A stretch of 64,000 nucleotides of DNA from Taklimakanibacter lacteus (GTDB lineage Bacteria > Pseudomonadota > Alphaproteobacteria > Rhizobiales > Aestuariivirgaceae). How positions within the stretch are numbered: the stretch's first letter is position 1; every line of letters begins with the position of its first letter. The position numbers were made by a program, and so were the translations under genes. The stretch is taken from positions 62,001 to 126,000 of the forward strand of contig QOZQ01000012.1 in the NCBI GenBank assembly GCA_003576695.1, read 5' to 3'. The notes beneath the pieces are model-generated. The model made no database searches and had not been told where the DNA came from. It was given only the letters and a program-made list of their open reading frames with translations. Shown in pieces: positions 37,384 through 45,587 of the stretch.

Positions 37384-37500
37384 GTTCCCGATCGGGTACT
37401 TTATTTTACCTTGAGGCCGTTTTTCATGCAGAATGTACCCGATCGGGAACAAATCTCTTGATTATCCGGGTGGAGGCATGATATGTACCCGATCGGGAAC
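37384..37500. promoter_or_regulatory. Three tandem HipB-type operators
   Basis: A 16-bp site occurs three times: GTTCCCGATCGGGTAC at 37384-37399 (inverted), and GTACCCGATCGGGAAC at 37435-37450 and 37485-37500. The copies are exact complements or repeats and lie 51 and 50 bp apart, about five helical turns. The last ends 8 bp before the hipB-2 ATG. This is a textbook cooperative autorepression array. Confidence 0.85.
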
Positions 37501-37507
37501 ATAGGAC

Positions 37508-37801
37508 ATGACCATGACCCTCTCGACCGATCTCGAAAATAGAGCCCGCACTCTCTCGGCGCAGTTCGGCGCCGGGATCCGCAAGCGCCGGACGGTTGCC
37601 CGAATGACGCAGGACGAGCTTGCCTTGGCAACCGGTGTGGGCCGCAGATTCCTCATCGACCTCGAGGCCGGCAAGCCATCCTGCCGGCTGGGCCTGAGCC
37701 TTCTGGTCGCCGAAGCCCTGGGTCTCAGCCTCATCGACCTCCTCGGAAAGGCGCCCGCACACGTGCCGCCGGCCGACGACTTGCCGCCACCGTCATCCTG
37801 A
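37508..37801 (+). CDS. hipB: HipB-like XRE antitoxin/repressor, second module
   Basis: A 97-residue protein with an XRE domain at residues about 20-78 (FGAGIRKRRTVARMTQDELALATGVGRRFLIDLEAGKPS). ATG 37514 is an alternative start with TAGGA better spaced. A Pro-rich tail follows. It lies directly after three matching operators and 13 bp before hipA-2. It is unlike the first HipB in sequence, so the two modules are probably independent acquisitions. Confidence 0.88.
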   Translation: MTMTLSTDLENRARTLSAQFGAGIRKRRTVARMTQDELALATGVGRRFLIDLEAGKPSCRLGLSLLVAEALGLSLIDLLGKAPAHVPPADDLPPPSS

Positions 37802-37814
37802 GGGGGCCAGCGCC

Positions 37815-39143
37815 ATGACCCTTCCGGTCTATTATGAGCAGCGGCTGGTCGGGCTGATCGATATCGGTGCCGATGGCGCCGGCTTCACCTATGATCCGTC
37901 CTGGCTCACGACACAGGGCGCATTTCCCATCTCGGCCTCCATGCCGCTGGACGAAAGGCGGGCAGGGCCGGCCGTGTTTCTTCCCTGGGCGGCAAACCTG
38001 CTGCCCGAGAGCGGCAATCTGCAGGCGGTGGGCCAATTTCTCGGGCTGGCGCCTTCCGACGTGATCGGCATCCTCGCCGAGATCGGCCGCGACACGGCGG
38101 GCGCCCTGTCGATCGGCCGTCCCGGAACATCATCGCCCGGCAGCTGGCGCCCGATCGACAAGGCGGCCGATCTCGAACGCATCATCGAGGAGTTGCCGCG
38201 GAAGCCGTTTCTCGTCGGCGAGGAGGGCGTGTCGATGTCTCTCGCCGGCGCCCAGAGCAAGATGGCCGTCGCCGTCGGCATCGACGGACGCCTGTGCCTT
38301 CCGCTCGACGGATCTCCCTCGACCCATATACTCAAGCCGGATATTCCGCGGCTTTGGGGCAGCGTGCAGAACGAGGCCTTGTGCCTCACCCTTGCCCGGC
38401 GGATGGGGTTGCCGGCCGCCGACGTGACGACCGGCGCTGCCGGAAAGCGCAGCTATCTGCTGGTCAGGCGCTATGATCGCCGGGAAATCGACGGCCGCTG
38501 GCGCCGCCTGCATCAGGAGGATTTCTGCCAGGCGCTCGGCAAGCCGCCCACCGCCAAATATGAAGCAAATCGGACGGGCATCCGTGGGCCGGCCCTCAAG
38601 GACATGTTCGAGGCGGTGAGACGTCTGGCGCCGGCTTCGGATATCGTGCGGCTCCTCGACATGCTGGTCTTCAATGTCATCGCCTGCAACACGGATGCGC
38701 ATGCGAAGAATTATGCGCTGATGATCAGGGCATCCGGAATGACGCTGGCGCCAATCTATGACGTCATGTGCGGCGAAGTCTGGGAGAACGTCACGAAGAA
38801 TCTCGCCCAGAAGATCGCCGGGAAGAGCCGGGGCGAGCATCTGAAGGGGCGGCACTGGCGCCGCTTCGCCGTCGAATGCGGGCTCAATCCGAGGCAGGTT
38901 CTGCTCCGCGTCGCGATGCTCGCGGAAGCGGCGGACGCGCATGTCGCCGCCACCGCCGATGACGTGGCCGGCATGCCGGCGGGCGGCCATCCGTTGCTCG
39001 CTCAGGTGGTCGATGCCATCCGCAGGCGCGCCCGGACAATTGCGGATCAGCTCAGGGAAACGGGGCCCGAGCCGGAAGCCGAGGCTGAGACCGGAATTGG
39101 CAATGAAAGCCGGACAGGGATGTTCTTGCGCGACATGTCCTGA
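37815..39143 (+). CDS. hipA: HipA-like kinase toxin, second module
   Basis: A 442-residue HipA. An N-terminal HipA_N subdomain (VYYEQRLVGLIDIGADGAGFTYDPSWL) precedes the kinase core with GAQSKMAVAV, HILKPD (ATP Lys), catalytic NTDAHAKNYAL (Asp294) and APIYDVM (metal Asp316). Closer to classical HipA than the first copy. The C-terminal ~40 residues (EPEAEAETGIGNESR) are a low-complexity extension. Intact, so probably active. Confidence 0.9.
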   Translation: MTLPVYYEQRLVGLIDIGADGAGFTYDPSWLTTQGAFPISASMPLDERRAGPAVFLPWAANLLPESGNLQAVGQFLGLAPSDVIGILAEIGRDTAGALSIGRPGTSSPGSWRPIDKAADLERIIEELPRKPFLVGEEGVSMSLAGAQSKMAVAVGIDGRLCLPLDGSPSTHILKPDIPRLWGSVQNEALCLTLARRMGLPAADVTTGAAGKRSYLLVRRYDRREIDGRWRRLHQEDFCQALGKPPTAKYEANRTGIRGPALKDMFEAVRRLAPASDIVRLLDMLVFNVIACNTDAHAKNYALMIRASGMTLAPIYDVMCGEVWENVTKNLAQKIAGKSRGEHLKGRHWRRFAVECGLNPRQVLLRVAMLAEAADAHVAATADDVAGMPAGGHPLLAQVVDAIRRRARTIADQLRETGPEPEAEAETGIGNESRTGMFLRDMS

Positions 39144-39148
39144 CGAGG

Positions 39149-39193
39149 CTTGACTTTGCGGACCAAAGCATGAGATTTGGGAAATATCAGGAT
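39149..39193 (+). promoter_or_regulatory. Conserved leader element, copy 1
   Basis: CTTGACTTTGCGGACCAAAG, then ATTTGGGAAATATCAGGA. A close relative lies at 59510-59550, before the endolysin-like gene. TTGACT resembles a -35 box, but a good -10 is not obvious. The shared element suggests that two phage-derived genes have a common promoter type. Confidence 0.45.
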
Positions 39194-39204
39194 CGGAGAA
39201 GTCA

Positions 39205-39292
39205 CGCCCGCGGCTCAAACCCGCGGGCGTTGCGATTCTGAACCCGCCTGCGCTCAAACCGCAGGCTGCGACCGGCCTCCTCAAACCAGGCC
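39205..39292 (+). other. Three consecutive hairpins with identical CTCAAAC loops
   Basis: Hairpin 1: stem CGCCCGCGG (39205-39213)/CCGCGGGCG (39221-39229). Hairpin 2: GCCTGCG (39246-39252)/CGCAGGC (39260-39266). Hairpin 3: GGCCT (39274-39278)/AGGCC (39288-39292). The heptamer CTCAAAC forms the whole loop of the first two and the centre of the third. Stems differ while loops are kept, which points to selection on an RNA loop. They lie between the leader element and the terS-like gene; the first could also act as a terminator of hipA-2. Confidence 0.6.
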
Positions 39293-39332
39293 TACCTCAT
39301 CCTTCCCTCCCATCCCAACATCACGGTGCATC

Positions 39333-39800
39333 ATGATCGCCCATCGATTCAAGGGCCGGAATTCCGCGGTTCCGACCTTCCTCACCGAGACGGGCCATCG
39401 CCACGCGAAACCGATGGCGCAAGACGGCCCGCCGCCCATGCAGGCACCCGATCCGGCAGGACAATCGCCTCCGCCCGTCCAGGCGCCGCCGGCATCATCC
39501 GCCATGTTGCCGCCCGTCCCGCTTGCATCGCCTTCCCGCCCCCTGCGCAATGCCGAGCGGATCGCGGCGGACCGCCAGAAGATTGCCGACAGCGGCGTCC
39601 TCGACATCTTCCTCGATTGCATGCGCGGCAAGGTCGAGCTCAGCCCGGTCCAGGTCGATATCGGCTTCGGCCTGCTGAAGAAGATCCTGCCCGATTTCTC
39701 CGCCAGCGCGCCGCCGGCGGACGATGCGCAGAAGCAGGAACGTGGCGATGGCGGCGCTTCCCCGGAACCCGAATTCGAGGTCCACATTGTCGATCCCTAA
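39333..39800 (+). CDS. Possible terminase small subunit or phage-derived hypothetical
   Basis: A 155-residue protein. The first ~75 residues are Pro/Ala-rich and disordered; the helical part at about 75-125 (AERIAADRQKIADSGVLDIFLDCMRGKVELSPVQVDIGFGLLKKILPD) could recognise DNA. It precedes and overlaps terL by 14 bp, the usual place for terS. The small-subunit role is inferred from position only. The ATG at 39333 follows the hairpin array by about 40 bp. Confidence 0.55.
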   Translation: MIAHRFKGRNSAVPTFLTETGHRHAKPMAQDGPPPMQAPDPAGQSPPPVQAPPASSAMLPPVPLASPSRPLRNAERIAADRQKIADSGVLDIFLDCMRGKVELSPVQVDIGFGLLKKILPDFSASAPPADDAQKQERGDGGASPEPEFEVHIVDP

Positions 39801-41163
39801 GAGGCTTGAGGTTCCCCGCGCCTTCCAGCCGCTGCTCCAGCCCAAGCGCTACAAGGGCGCCTATGGCGGAAGAGGGAGCGCCAAGTCGCATTTCTTCGCC
39901 GAGCAGCTCATCACACGTTGCAGCAGCGCCCGGCTACGGGCCGTCTGCATCCGCGAAGTGCAGAACTCGATCCGGGAATCGGTGCGCCAGCTCCTCATCG
40001 ACAAGATCGCCAAGTTCGGCCTGGGGCCTAAGTTCAACGTGCTGGAATCGGAGATTCGCGGACGAAACGGCTCGCTCATCATCTTCAAGGGCATGCAGTC
40101 CTTCAATTCCGAGAACATCAAGTCGCTCGAAGGCTATGACATCGCCTGGGTGGAGGAAGCGCAGAACCTCTCCGAAACCTCGCTACGCCTGTTGCGCCCG
40201 ACCATCCGCAAGGCGGGATCGGAATTGTGGTTCAGCTGGAATCCGCGCCATGAGACGGATGCGGTGGACCGGTTCTTTCGCGGCGGCGCTGCGCGCGGCG
40301 ATGCCGTCCTCGCCGCCGTCACCTGGCTCGACAATCCCTGGTTTCCCGAAGTGCTGGCGGCCGAGAGGGATTCCGATTATGCGAGCGACCCTGAAATGGC
40401 CGGCCATGTCTGGGGCGGCAATTACGAGATGGTCAGCGAGGCCTCCTATTATGCGCGCCTCATCGCTGAAGCCGAGCGCGAGGGCCGCATCGGCGATTTC
40501 CCGCATGATCCGCATAGGCCGGTTGCGACGGCCTGGGACATCGGCATCGATGACTATACGGCGATCTGGTTCCTGCAGCACGATGGCGGGCGGGTGACGG
40601 CGGTCGACTACCATGAGACGAGCGGCCAGGGGGCGGAGGAGATCGTGCGCGAGGCGCTGCCCGAATTGCAGCCGGAAAGGTTTCTGGTCGCGCCAGCCCT
40701 TGCGGCCATCGGGCGCGAAGCCGCCTTCCACTATGGCGAGCATTATTTCCCGCATGATGTGAAGCTGCGCGAATGGGGTGCGGCCGGGCGAACCCGCGCC
40801 TTGACGCTCATGGGCCTCGGCGTGAAGCCCATCCGGGTCGGCGCGCAGCAGGGCCCGGCGGAGCGCATCAATGCCACGCGCGCCCTTCTGCCGCTCATGC
40901 GATTCAACCGCACCAAGCGTGTCATGCTCGGTCTGTCGCGGCTCAGGCGCTATGCGCGACGGCCAAGCCCGACGCTCGGCGGCTTTGCCGGCCCCTTGCA
41001 TGACATCAACAGCCACGGCGCCGATGCCTTCGGCGAATATGCGGTGAACTGCCCGCTCATCGCGCCGAAGCCGGTGGCGACGCGGGTCCGGGCGCCCTTG
41101 CGCGGCACGGTGTTCCTGGAAGGCCCGCCCGTCGAGCGCTACGGGCGAAGGCTGAAGATCTGA
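39787..41163 (+). CDS. Phage terminase large subunit, PBSX type
   Basis: A 458-residue DNA-packaging motor. TTG 39787 gives the usual family N-terminus (SIPKRLEVPRAFQPLLQPKRYKGAYGGRGSAKS); ATG 39724 or 39748 would add unrelated residues. Walker A-like GGRGSAKS is at 27-34, the Walker B region IAWVEEAQN has Glu 123-124, and the coupling motif is WFSWNP. The nuclease domain includes TAWDIGIDDYTAIW and HGADAFGEYAV. Full length, but no portal, protease or capsid gene follows, so it is an orphan terminase from a prophage or gene-transfer-agent-like relic. Confidence 0.88.
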   Translation: MSIPKRLEVPRAFQPLLQPKRYKGAYGGRGSAKSHFFAEQLITRCSSARLRAVCIREVQNSIRESVRQLLIDKIAKFGLGPKFNVLESEIRGRNGSLIIFKGMQSFNSENIKSLEGYDIAWVEEAQNLSETSLRLLRPTIRKAGSELWFSWNPRHETDAVDRFFRGGAARGDAVLAAVTWLDNPWFPEVLAAERDSDYASDPEMAGHVWGGNYEMVSEASYYARLIAEAEREGRIGDFPHDPHRPVATAWDIGIDDYTAIWFLQHDGGRVTAVDYHETSGQGAEEIVREALPELQPERFLVAPALAAIGREAAFHYGEHYFPHDVKLREWGAAGRTRALTLMGLGVKPIRVGAQQGPAERINATRALLPLMRFNRTKRVMLGLSRLRRYARRPSPTLGGFAGPLHDINSHGADAFGEYAVNCPLIAPKPVATRVRAPLRGTVFLEGPPVERYGRRLKI

Positions 41164-41205
41164 CGTTTCCTGATCCCCGAAGTGGGTTCCGCCACGTAAG
41201 ACGGC

Positions 41206-41871
41206 TTATCGCCGTGCTCGCTGAAGGCAATAAAGGTCATTGACGCCGAACGAGCGTTCAAACGTTCGCTGTTGTGAGATGACTTGCCAACCATGTTCCT
41301 CAAATGCCCTGATCAGAGCTGATCGATCATGAACATGGTTCATTGCCCGGCCGGAAAGCTTGGCCTTGATGCTGCGATACCACACGTTAGCCCGCTGACG
41401 CATCCTGGTCCAAAGGGTGCCGTCAAATACGGTCGCGCCGACAATCAAATGGGTGGAATTGATTCCGCTAAGTCGTTCGATAGCCCTTTTGGCGTCACGC
41501 CAGCGCACCCAGTTCAGAAAGCGGACACAGACGACAAGGTCAATTTCATCCCTATGCTGCGCAAAGTCGTAAGTGAAGATATCTCCAACCACGAGCCTGT
41601 ATCTTGCGTCCCCGCCTGTTTTGCGTCGAGCCTGCTCGAGCATGTCGGATGACAGGTCAATCGCGACGATCGGCCCCGGTAGTTCCTTGTACCAGTCAAC
41701 CCATCGACCAGTACCGAATGGACAGTCAAGAACGCTATTGGGGGCCACCTCCCGGATCATCTTGGAGAAGGCGTCATTCTCCGCTTTCCATCGCCGGCTA
41801 TCGCGCCGGCTGTCTTCGTAACCGCTTGCGGAGTCGCCCGTATATCGCCGCTGCAAGACTTCAAACGCCAC
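41206..41871 (-). CDS. Class I SAM-dependent methyltransferase
   Basis: A 221-residue Rossmann methyltransferase with motif I VLDCPFGTGRW (about residues 48-58), acidic IVAIDLSSDML after beta-2, and DLVVCVRFLNWV for motif IV. The substrate is unknown; neighbouring glycan genes suggest a sugar or lipid. It overlaps the upstream gene (41861-42595) by 11 bp, so the two are an operon. AT-richer than the T2SS genes. Confidence 0.85.
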   Translation of the reverse strand: MAFEVLQRRYTGDSASGYEDSRRDSRRWKAENDAFSKMIREVAPNSVLDCPFGTGRWVDWYKELPGPIVAIDLSSDMLEQARRKTGGDARYRLVVGDIFTYDFAQHRDEIDLVVCVRFLNWVRWRDAKRAIERLSGINSTHLIVGATVFDGTLWTRMRQRANVWYRSIKAKLSGRAMNHVHDRSALIRAFEEHGWQVISQQRTFERSFGVNDLYCLQRARR

Positions 41872-42595
41872 AGGTTTTCTTCCCTAAATGCTGCGTACCG
41901 TTGAACTCGAAATAGCGTCGAAATCCCGCCTGTGCAACCTGCTTGGAGATGAGCTTGTTACGAACCATCGGCCAGTTGTCGGCATCGTCGTGGTCAATCA
42001 ATCTTGGCCATCCCGAGCAGAATTGAGCCGGTATCCTGTCGCCTCCGAGGAAAGTCAAGGCTGCCGTCCGATGCTTTCCTCCTCTCACGAAAAATCTATA
42101 GCTGTCGTCCAGTTTAAGGAAAAATCCTCGAATGCGATGGCGACGGAGAAATCCATTGTCTCGGATGCTCGCTGTTACCGAGAGGAGGCGCTCATATTCA
42201 ACCCTTACTTTCTCGGCGCTGGCCGGCCCATAGTATGAAATACCATGCTCAAGACCCAACCCCTCTCCGGTTGGTGGTTTGGTGATCACCCATGGCAGCG
42301 CCCATGGAGGCAACTCGCCGTCTTGCCCAAGATAATAGAACTCTTCAAAACTATGGGGGCGTACCCGGCGGTAGTATGCTTCAAGCACGTTAGGGCCTTC
42401 CGAAAGCGCCGCCACAAAGGGATGCCATCCCCCGGAGTAACGAGAGGCCCCGTGCATCACCAACATATCAATCGGCAAATCAATGATGACCTTGTCGTCG
42501 TCCCTTGGGCACGCAATTGCGGCCGAGATATTTGAAATGGATTTAGTTACATCGAAGTCCTTGCGACAAATTAGCTTCTGTAGGAGCGCAATCAT
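41861..42595 (-). CDS. Hypothetical protein with ParB/sulfiredoxin-like motif
   Basis: A 244-residue protein with no signal or membrane segment. The segment RFFVRGGKHRTAALTFLGGDRIPAQF resembles the GxHR motif of ParB/Srx-fold enzymes, here used as a small kinase or nucleotide-binding fold rather than for chromosome segregation. It is co-transcribed with the methyltransferase and sits at the edge of the glycan cluster. Function unknown. 42596-42800 is a gene-free divergent promoter region. Confidence 0.6.
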   Translation of the reverse strand: MIALLQKLICRKDFDVTKSISNISAAIACPRDDDKVIIDLPIDMLVMHGASRYSGGWHPFVAALSEGPNVLEAYYRRVRPHSFEEFYYLGQDGELPPWALPWVITKPPTGEGLGLEHGISYYGPASAEKVRVEYERLLSVTASIRDNGFLRRHRIRGFFLKLDDSYRFFVRGGKHRTAALTFLGGDRIPAQFCSGWPRLIDHDDADNWPMVRNKLISKQVAQAGFRRYFEFNGTQHLGKKTCGV

Positions 42596-42800
42596 CGCGT
42601 GGGTCCAAGTTCGGAGAACGCCGGCTGTCAGGGAAACTTCATCTCTTTGTTACCCAATTGTCGCAGATTCGTAGTCAGAAACGCTTCATGGGTCAAGGAT
42701 TGGGATGCCCATTGGGTCCGGTCCCATTGACAGGCGAGAAGTGGCCCGGCAACTACCCATGCCAGCGTGTTGAATAGACCATTCCCCGGAACCCTCACTC

Positions 42801-43616
42801 ATGTTCAATGTCTGGAAGCGGCATTTGCCGCGCGGCCTGAAGCGTGCGGTCATGGTCTGGTGGTATGACACCGTGGCCCGGATGGATACCAAGGGTGAGC
42901 TTCTGTTCCTCAACCATGGCTATGCCGGAGAGGGTGACGCGCCCCATACGATCGCATTGCCGGCCGATCTCGAGCCCCATCGCTACCCCATCCAGCTTTA
43001 TGATCTCCTGGCCAGCCGGCGGGACTGGCGCGACAAGGAAGGGCTGGAAGTGAGCTGCGGGCTTGGCGGCGGCGTGATGTATGTGGACCGTCAGTATGGT
43101 CCGCGGTCGATGACCGGCCTCGATCTCTCGGCCGCCTCCGTCGAGGCCTGCCGGCGCCGGTTCAACGGGGCTCAGCTGCGTTTCGAGACCGGTGACGCGC
43201 AGGCCATGCCGTTCCCCGACCACAGCTTCGACATCGTGATCAATGTCGAGTCGTCTCTCAACTATCCGGACTTTCCCCGCTTTCTCAGCGAGGTGAACCG
43301 CGTGCTGCGGCCGGGCGGGACATTCCTCTTCGGCGACTACCGCAGGGCTGCGAAGATGATCAGGGTGCGCCAGGCGCTGGAGAAGATGGGCTATGCCGTC
43401 GAAACCATGACCGACATCACGGCCGGCATCGTCCGTGGGCTCGAGCGCGGGCGCGAGCGCAAGCATGCCTTGATCGACCGGCATGTGCCTTATCTCCTGC
43501 GCGGGCTGGTGCGGGGATTTGCCGGCCTGTCCCGCGAAAGGGATGAAGAGCACCACAAGTTCCAGAACGGCCACAAGAGCTATCTGATGGCCGTGCTGAC
43601 CAAACCCGCCACGTGA
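42801..43616 (+). CDS. SAM-dependent methyltransferase (Methyltransf_11 type)
   Basis: A 271-residue methyltransferase with motif I LEVSCGLGGGVMYV (Gly-rich loop), MTGLDLSAASVEACRRR, and post-motif VINVESSLNYPDFPRFLSEVNRVLRPGG. The N-terminal LYDLL segment and overall pattern resemble enzymes that O-methylate polyketide or lipid glycosides. It overlaps the FkbM gene by 4 bp (GTGA). It likely modifies a surface glycan or lipid made by this cluster. Confidence 0.88.
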   Translation: MFNVWKRHLPRGLKRAVMVWWYDTVARMDTKGELLFLNHGYAGEGDAPHTIALPADLEPHRYPIQLYDLLASRRDWRDKEGLEVSCGLGGGVMYVDRQYGPRSMTGLDLSAASVEACRRRFNGAQLRFETGDAQAMPFPDHSFDIVINVESSLNYPDFPRFLSEVNRVLRPGGTFLFGDYRRAAKMIRVRQALEKMGYAVETMTDITAGIVRGLERGRERKHALIDRHVPYLLRGLVRGFAGLSRERDEEHHKFQNGHKSYLMAVLTKPAT

Positions 43617-44380
43617 AACTGTCCAAACATATCAGGCGCGCCAGGATTCTCGGCGGGATGATGGCCCTGGCGGTGGCGCGGCGCATAGGCCGCCTGGGCA
43701 TCGCTTCCTTGCTTGTCAGGGACATTCCACGCGAGGCGCAGGTCGTCTATCTGGATGCGGGCCTCCACAAGGACGCCCGCCAGCTTCGCCTGGTGAGCGG
43801 GTGGTTTGCGCCCCGCTGCCGGTTTCGCGCGGTCGGTTTCGAAGCGCATCCGGACTATGCGAGGCTTGCCGAAATCTCCCTGGCGGGGCTCGCCGATGTG
43901 ACCGTGGAGAATATCGCGGTCGTCGGTCCCGGCCAGCCGGCGACCATGAGCCTCAACCTCGACGGCACGACCGGTCTGGGCGACAGCCTCATTCGCAAGC
44001 GCACGGGCGCTTCCATCGAAGTGCCGGCCAAGCGTCTGACGCACTATCTGGCGGAGGCGGGGATCGACCCAAAGCGGGATATTATCCTGCTCAGGATGAA
44101 TATCGAAGGTGCGGAGCTGTTCGTGCTGGAGGATATTCTGGAGGCCGGCCTGACCGAGGCGATCGACGGCTATTACGGCACCTGGAACGATCCCGAGAAG
44201 ATCGGCGGCGAGACGGCGCGCCAGTTCGACGCCATCCTGGAGAAAACCGGCATCCGCAATTTCCGCTTCAACGATCCCGACTGCAATTATGAGAGCCGCA
44301 AGGCGCTCGTGCGCTACGACATGGTGACATCGATCCTTGCCGGCGGACGGAAGAAGCGCGCAGTGGATGTTCGGACGTAG
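43613..44380 (+). CDS. FkbM-family methyltransferase
   Basis: A 255-residue protein with a GTG start inside the previous stop. FkbM features: VGFEAHPDYARL, NIAVVGPGQPATMSLNLDG, and the signature ILLRMNIEGAELFVLEDIL followed by IDGYYGTWNDPEK. It probably O-methylates a sugar. The N-terminal ~30 residues are basic and hydrophobic and may touch the membrane. Confidence 0.85.
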   Translation: MKLSKHIRRARILGGMMALAVARRIGRLGIASLLVRDIPREAQVVYLDAGLHKDARQLRLVSGWFAPRCRFRAVGFEAHPDYARLAEISLAGLADVTVENIAVVGPGQPATMSLNLDGTTGLGDSLIRKRTGASIEVPAKRLTHYLAEAGIDPKRDIILLRMNIEGAELFVLEDILEAGLTEAIDGYYGTWNDPEKIGGETARQFDAILEKTGIRNFRFNDPDCNYESRKALVRYDMVTSILAGGRKKRAVDVRT

Positions 44381-44423
44381 CGCCGGCTGGTTCCTGCTAA
44401 GGCCTCGTCCTGCCAATCGCATT

Positions 44424-44473
44424 TAGAGCGCGGAGCGCTCGATTGGAATCGTTTCGGCGCTCTAAGAGATTTC
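44424..44473. repeat. AGAGCG/CGCTCT palindromic intergenic repeat, copy 1
   Basis: TAGAGCGCGGAGCGCTCGAT through CGGCGCTCTAAGAGATTTCG resembles 56403-56455. Such repeats are scattered in alphaproteobacterial genomes. Here it marks the junction between the glycan genes and the orphan immunity region. Confidence 0.6.
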
Positions 44474-44488
44474 GATATTGGGGATCAA

Positions 44489-44785
44489 ATGCGGCTGTCG
44501 CGATGGAGAAACGAGTTAGGCGCAACGTTCATCACTGCGATCGGGCTTTTTCCGGCGCTGATTGGAGCGCTCGCTCTAATTTCCTACGGTTTGGACTCCG
44601 ATGATTACCATTTCGGAAGTGAAGTCGGTGGATACATTTATAGGAGCCCCTATTACTATATCGGAACAAGCGTCATGTTGACTTTCCTGTTCCTAGCAGT
44701 CGTGGGATTGAGAAAACCGAGCTATAAGATCTTTGCTGTGATGCTGCAGGCAATGATCCTGGTTTTGACTGTCGGATTTCAATGA
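44489..44785 (+). CDS. Small membrane protein
   Basis: A 98-residue protein with three likely membrane helices (about 13-33, 58-75, 80-96). It could be a membrane-embedded immunity protein given the neighbours, but no family is recognised. AT-rich, and the first gene after the repeat boundary. Confidence 0.5.
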   Translation: MRLSRWRNELGATFITAIGLFPALIGALALISYGLDSDDYHFGSEVGGYIYRSPYYYIGTSVMLTFLFLAVVGLRKPSYKIFAVMLQAMILVLTVGFQ

Positions 44786-44909
44786 CGGAGCACCTGAATC
44801 GATGTTGCCCGGCGGTCGTTGATGTGGTGGTGGATGGGCATGCCGGTCCAGCGACAGCGCGCGTAATTTGACCGCAGACTGCATTCTCCAAGCGGGAGCA
44901 CACGGAATT

Positions 44910-45329
44910 ATGCACTGTCAGCGAATTTGCACATTCTATGCTTTTGCATCATTCCTTCTGATAGCCGTCGATATATCGGTAGCGGCAACCATGGATTATT
45001 ACGAGCATGTTTGCTGGGATCCTTCTGGTATCGGCAGTATTCGCCTCGGCTTCAAGAATGAATGGGGGCAAACGCGCGCCTTAACTTTCGAAGTCGATGA
45101 TAAAGTTTTGCTGATTGAGACCAGAGAAGTACGAAGTGCATTGGACTGGAAATACCTCAAGGGAATTCATCTGAGAACGAATGGGGATAACCAAACGTCG
45201 ATGTCAATTGAGATTGTCAAGCAGGGCGGCACTGAAACAAGAATGGTAGAAGGTGGTTACGTCAGCCATGACTGTTTGAGGAGGCTGGTTGCTAAAATTG
45301 GATCGGTAATAAAGGTTCGTGTAAACTGA
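44910..45329 (+). CDS. Orphan periplasmic immunity paralogue
   Basis: A 139-residue protein with a Sec signal (FASFLLIAVDISVAA). It is paralogous to the immunity candidate at 33308 over its whole mature part: LLIETREVRSALDWKYLKGIHLR and VEGGYVSHDCLRRLV align without gaps. No toxin gene is adjacent, so it is an orphan. The ATG at 44910 lies in a degenerate repeat half-site (TTATGCACTGTCAGCGAAT), which suggests the repeat inserted at or created the start. Confidence 0.75.
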   Translation: MHCQRICTFYAFASFLLIAVDISVAATMDYYEHVCWDPSGIGSIRLGFKNEWGQTRALTFEVDDKVLLIETREVRSALDWKYLKGIHLRTNGDNQTSMSIEIVKQGGTETRMVEGGYVSHDCLRRLVAKIGSVIKVRVN

Positions 45330-45349
45330 AAGTTGATGACGCGAAAGGG

Positions 45350-45431
45350 AATTACGGACACAGTGCATTCAACTGTCTATTTGTGTCACTTGTAAAACGC
45401 ATATTCCAGTTGAATGCACTGTCACCGAAAT
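45350..45431. repeat. Palindromic GTGACAGTGCATT element, copy A
   Basis: An ~80-bp element with perfect 15-bp arms CAGTGCATTCAACTG (45361-45375) and CAGTTGAATGCACTG (45407-45421). The loop contains the conserved CACTTGTAAAACGC. Same family as 46035-46119, 47443-47526 and the half-sites at 33781. The rest of 45330-45587 holds no recognised gene. Confidence 0.85.
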
Positions 45432-45587
45432 ACCCACCGAAATACCCGGAAGATGGCGGATAGTATATGATGACACTCGGAATCGGTAACAATGTGATTC
45501 CTGGAGTCAGCTATATGAACCAATGGCAAGGTCGACTGATCTTCCGTCACATTGACAGTCAGATGAGGATGAATATCGAGAAACATC

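Noticed and set aside
37384-37500. Regularly spaced short repeats as a CRISPR array
   Set aside because: Only three 16-bp palindromes, one inverted, with promoter-like spacing and a HipB gene 8 bp downstream; no cas genes. They are operators.
42696-42800. Small secreted or leader peptide before the methyltransferase at 42801
   Set aside because: Short frames only, with no start context or hydrophobic core.
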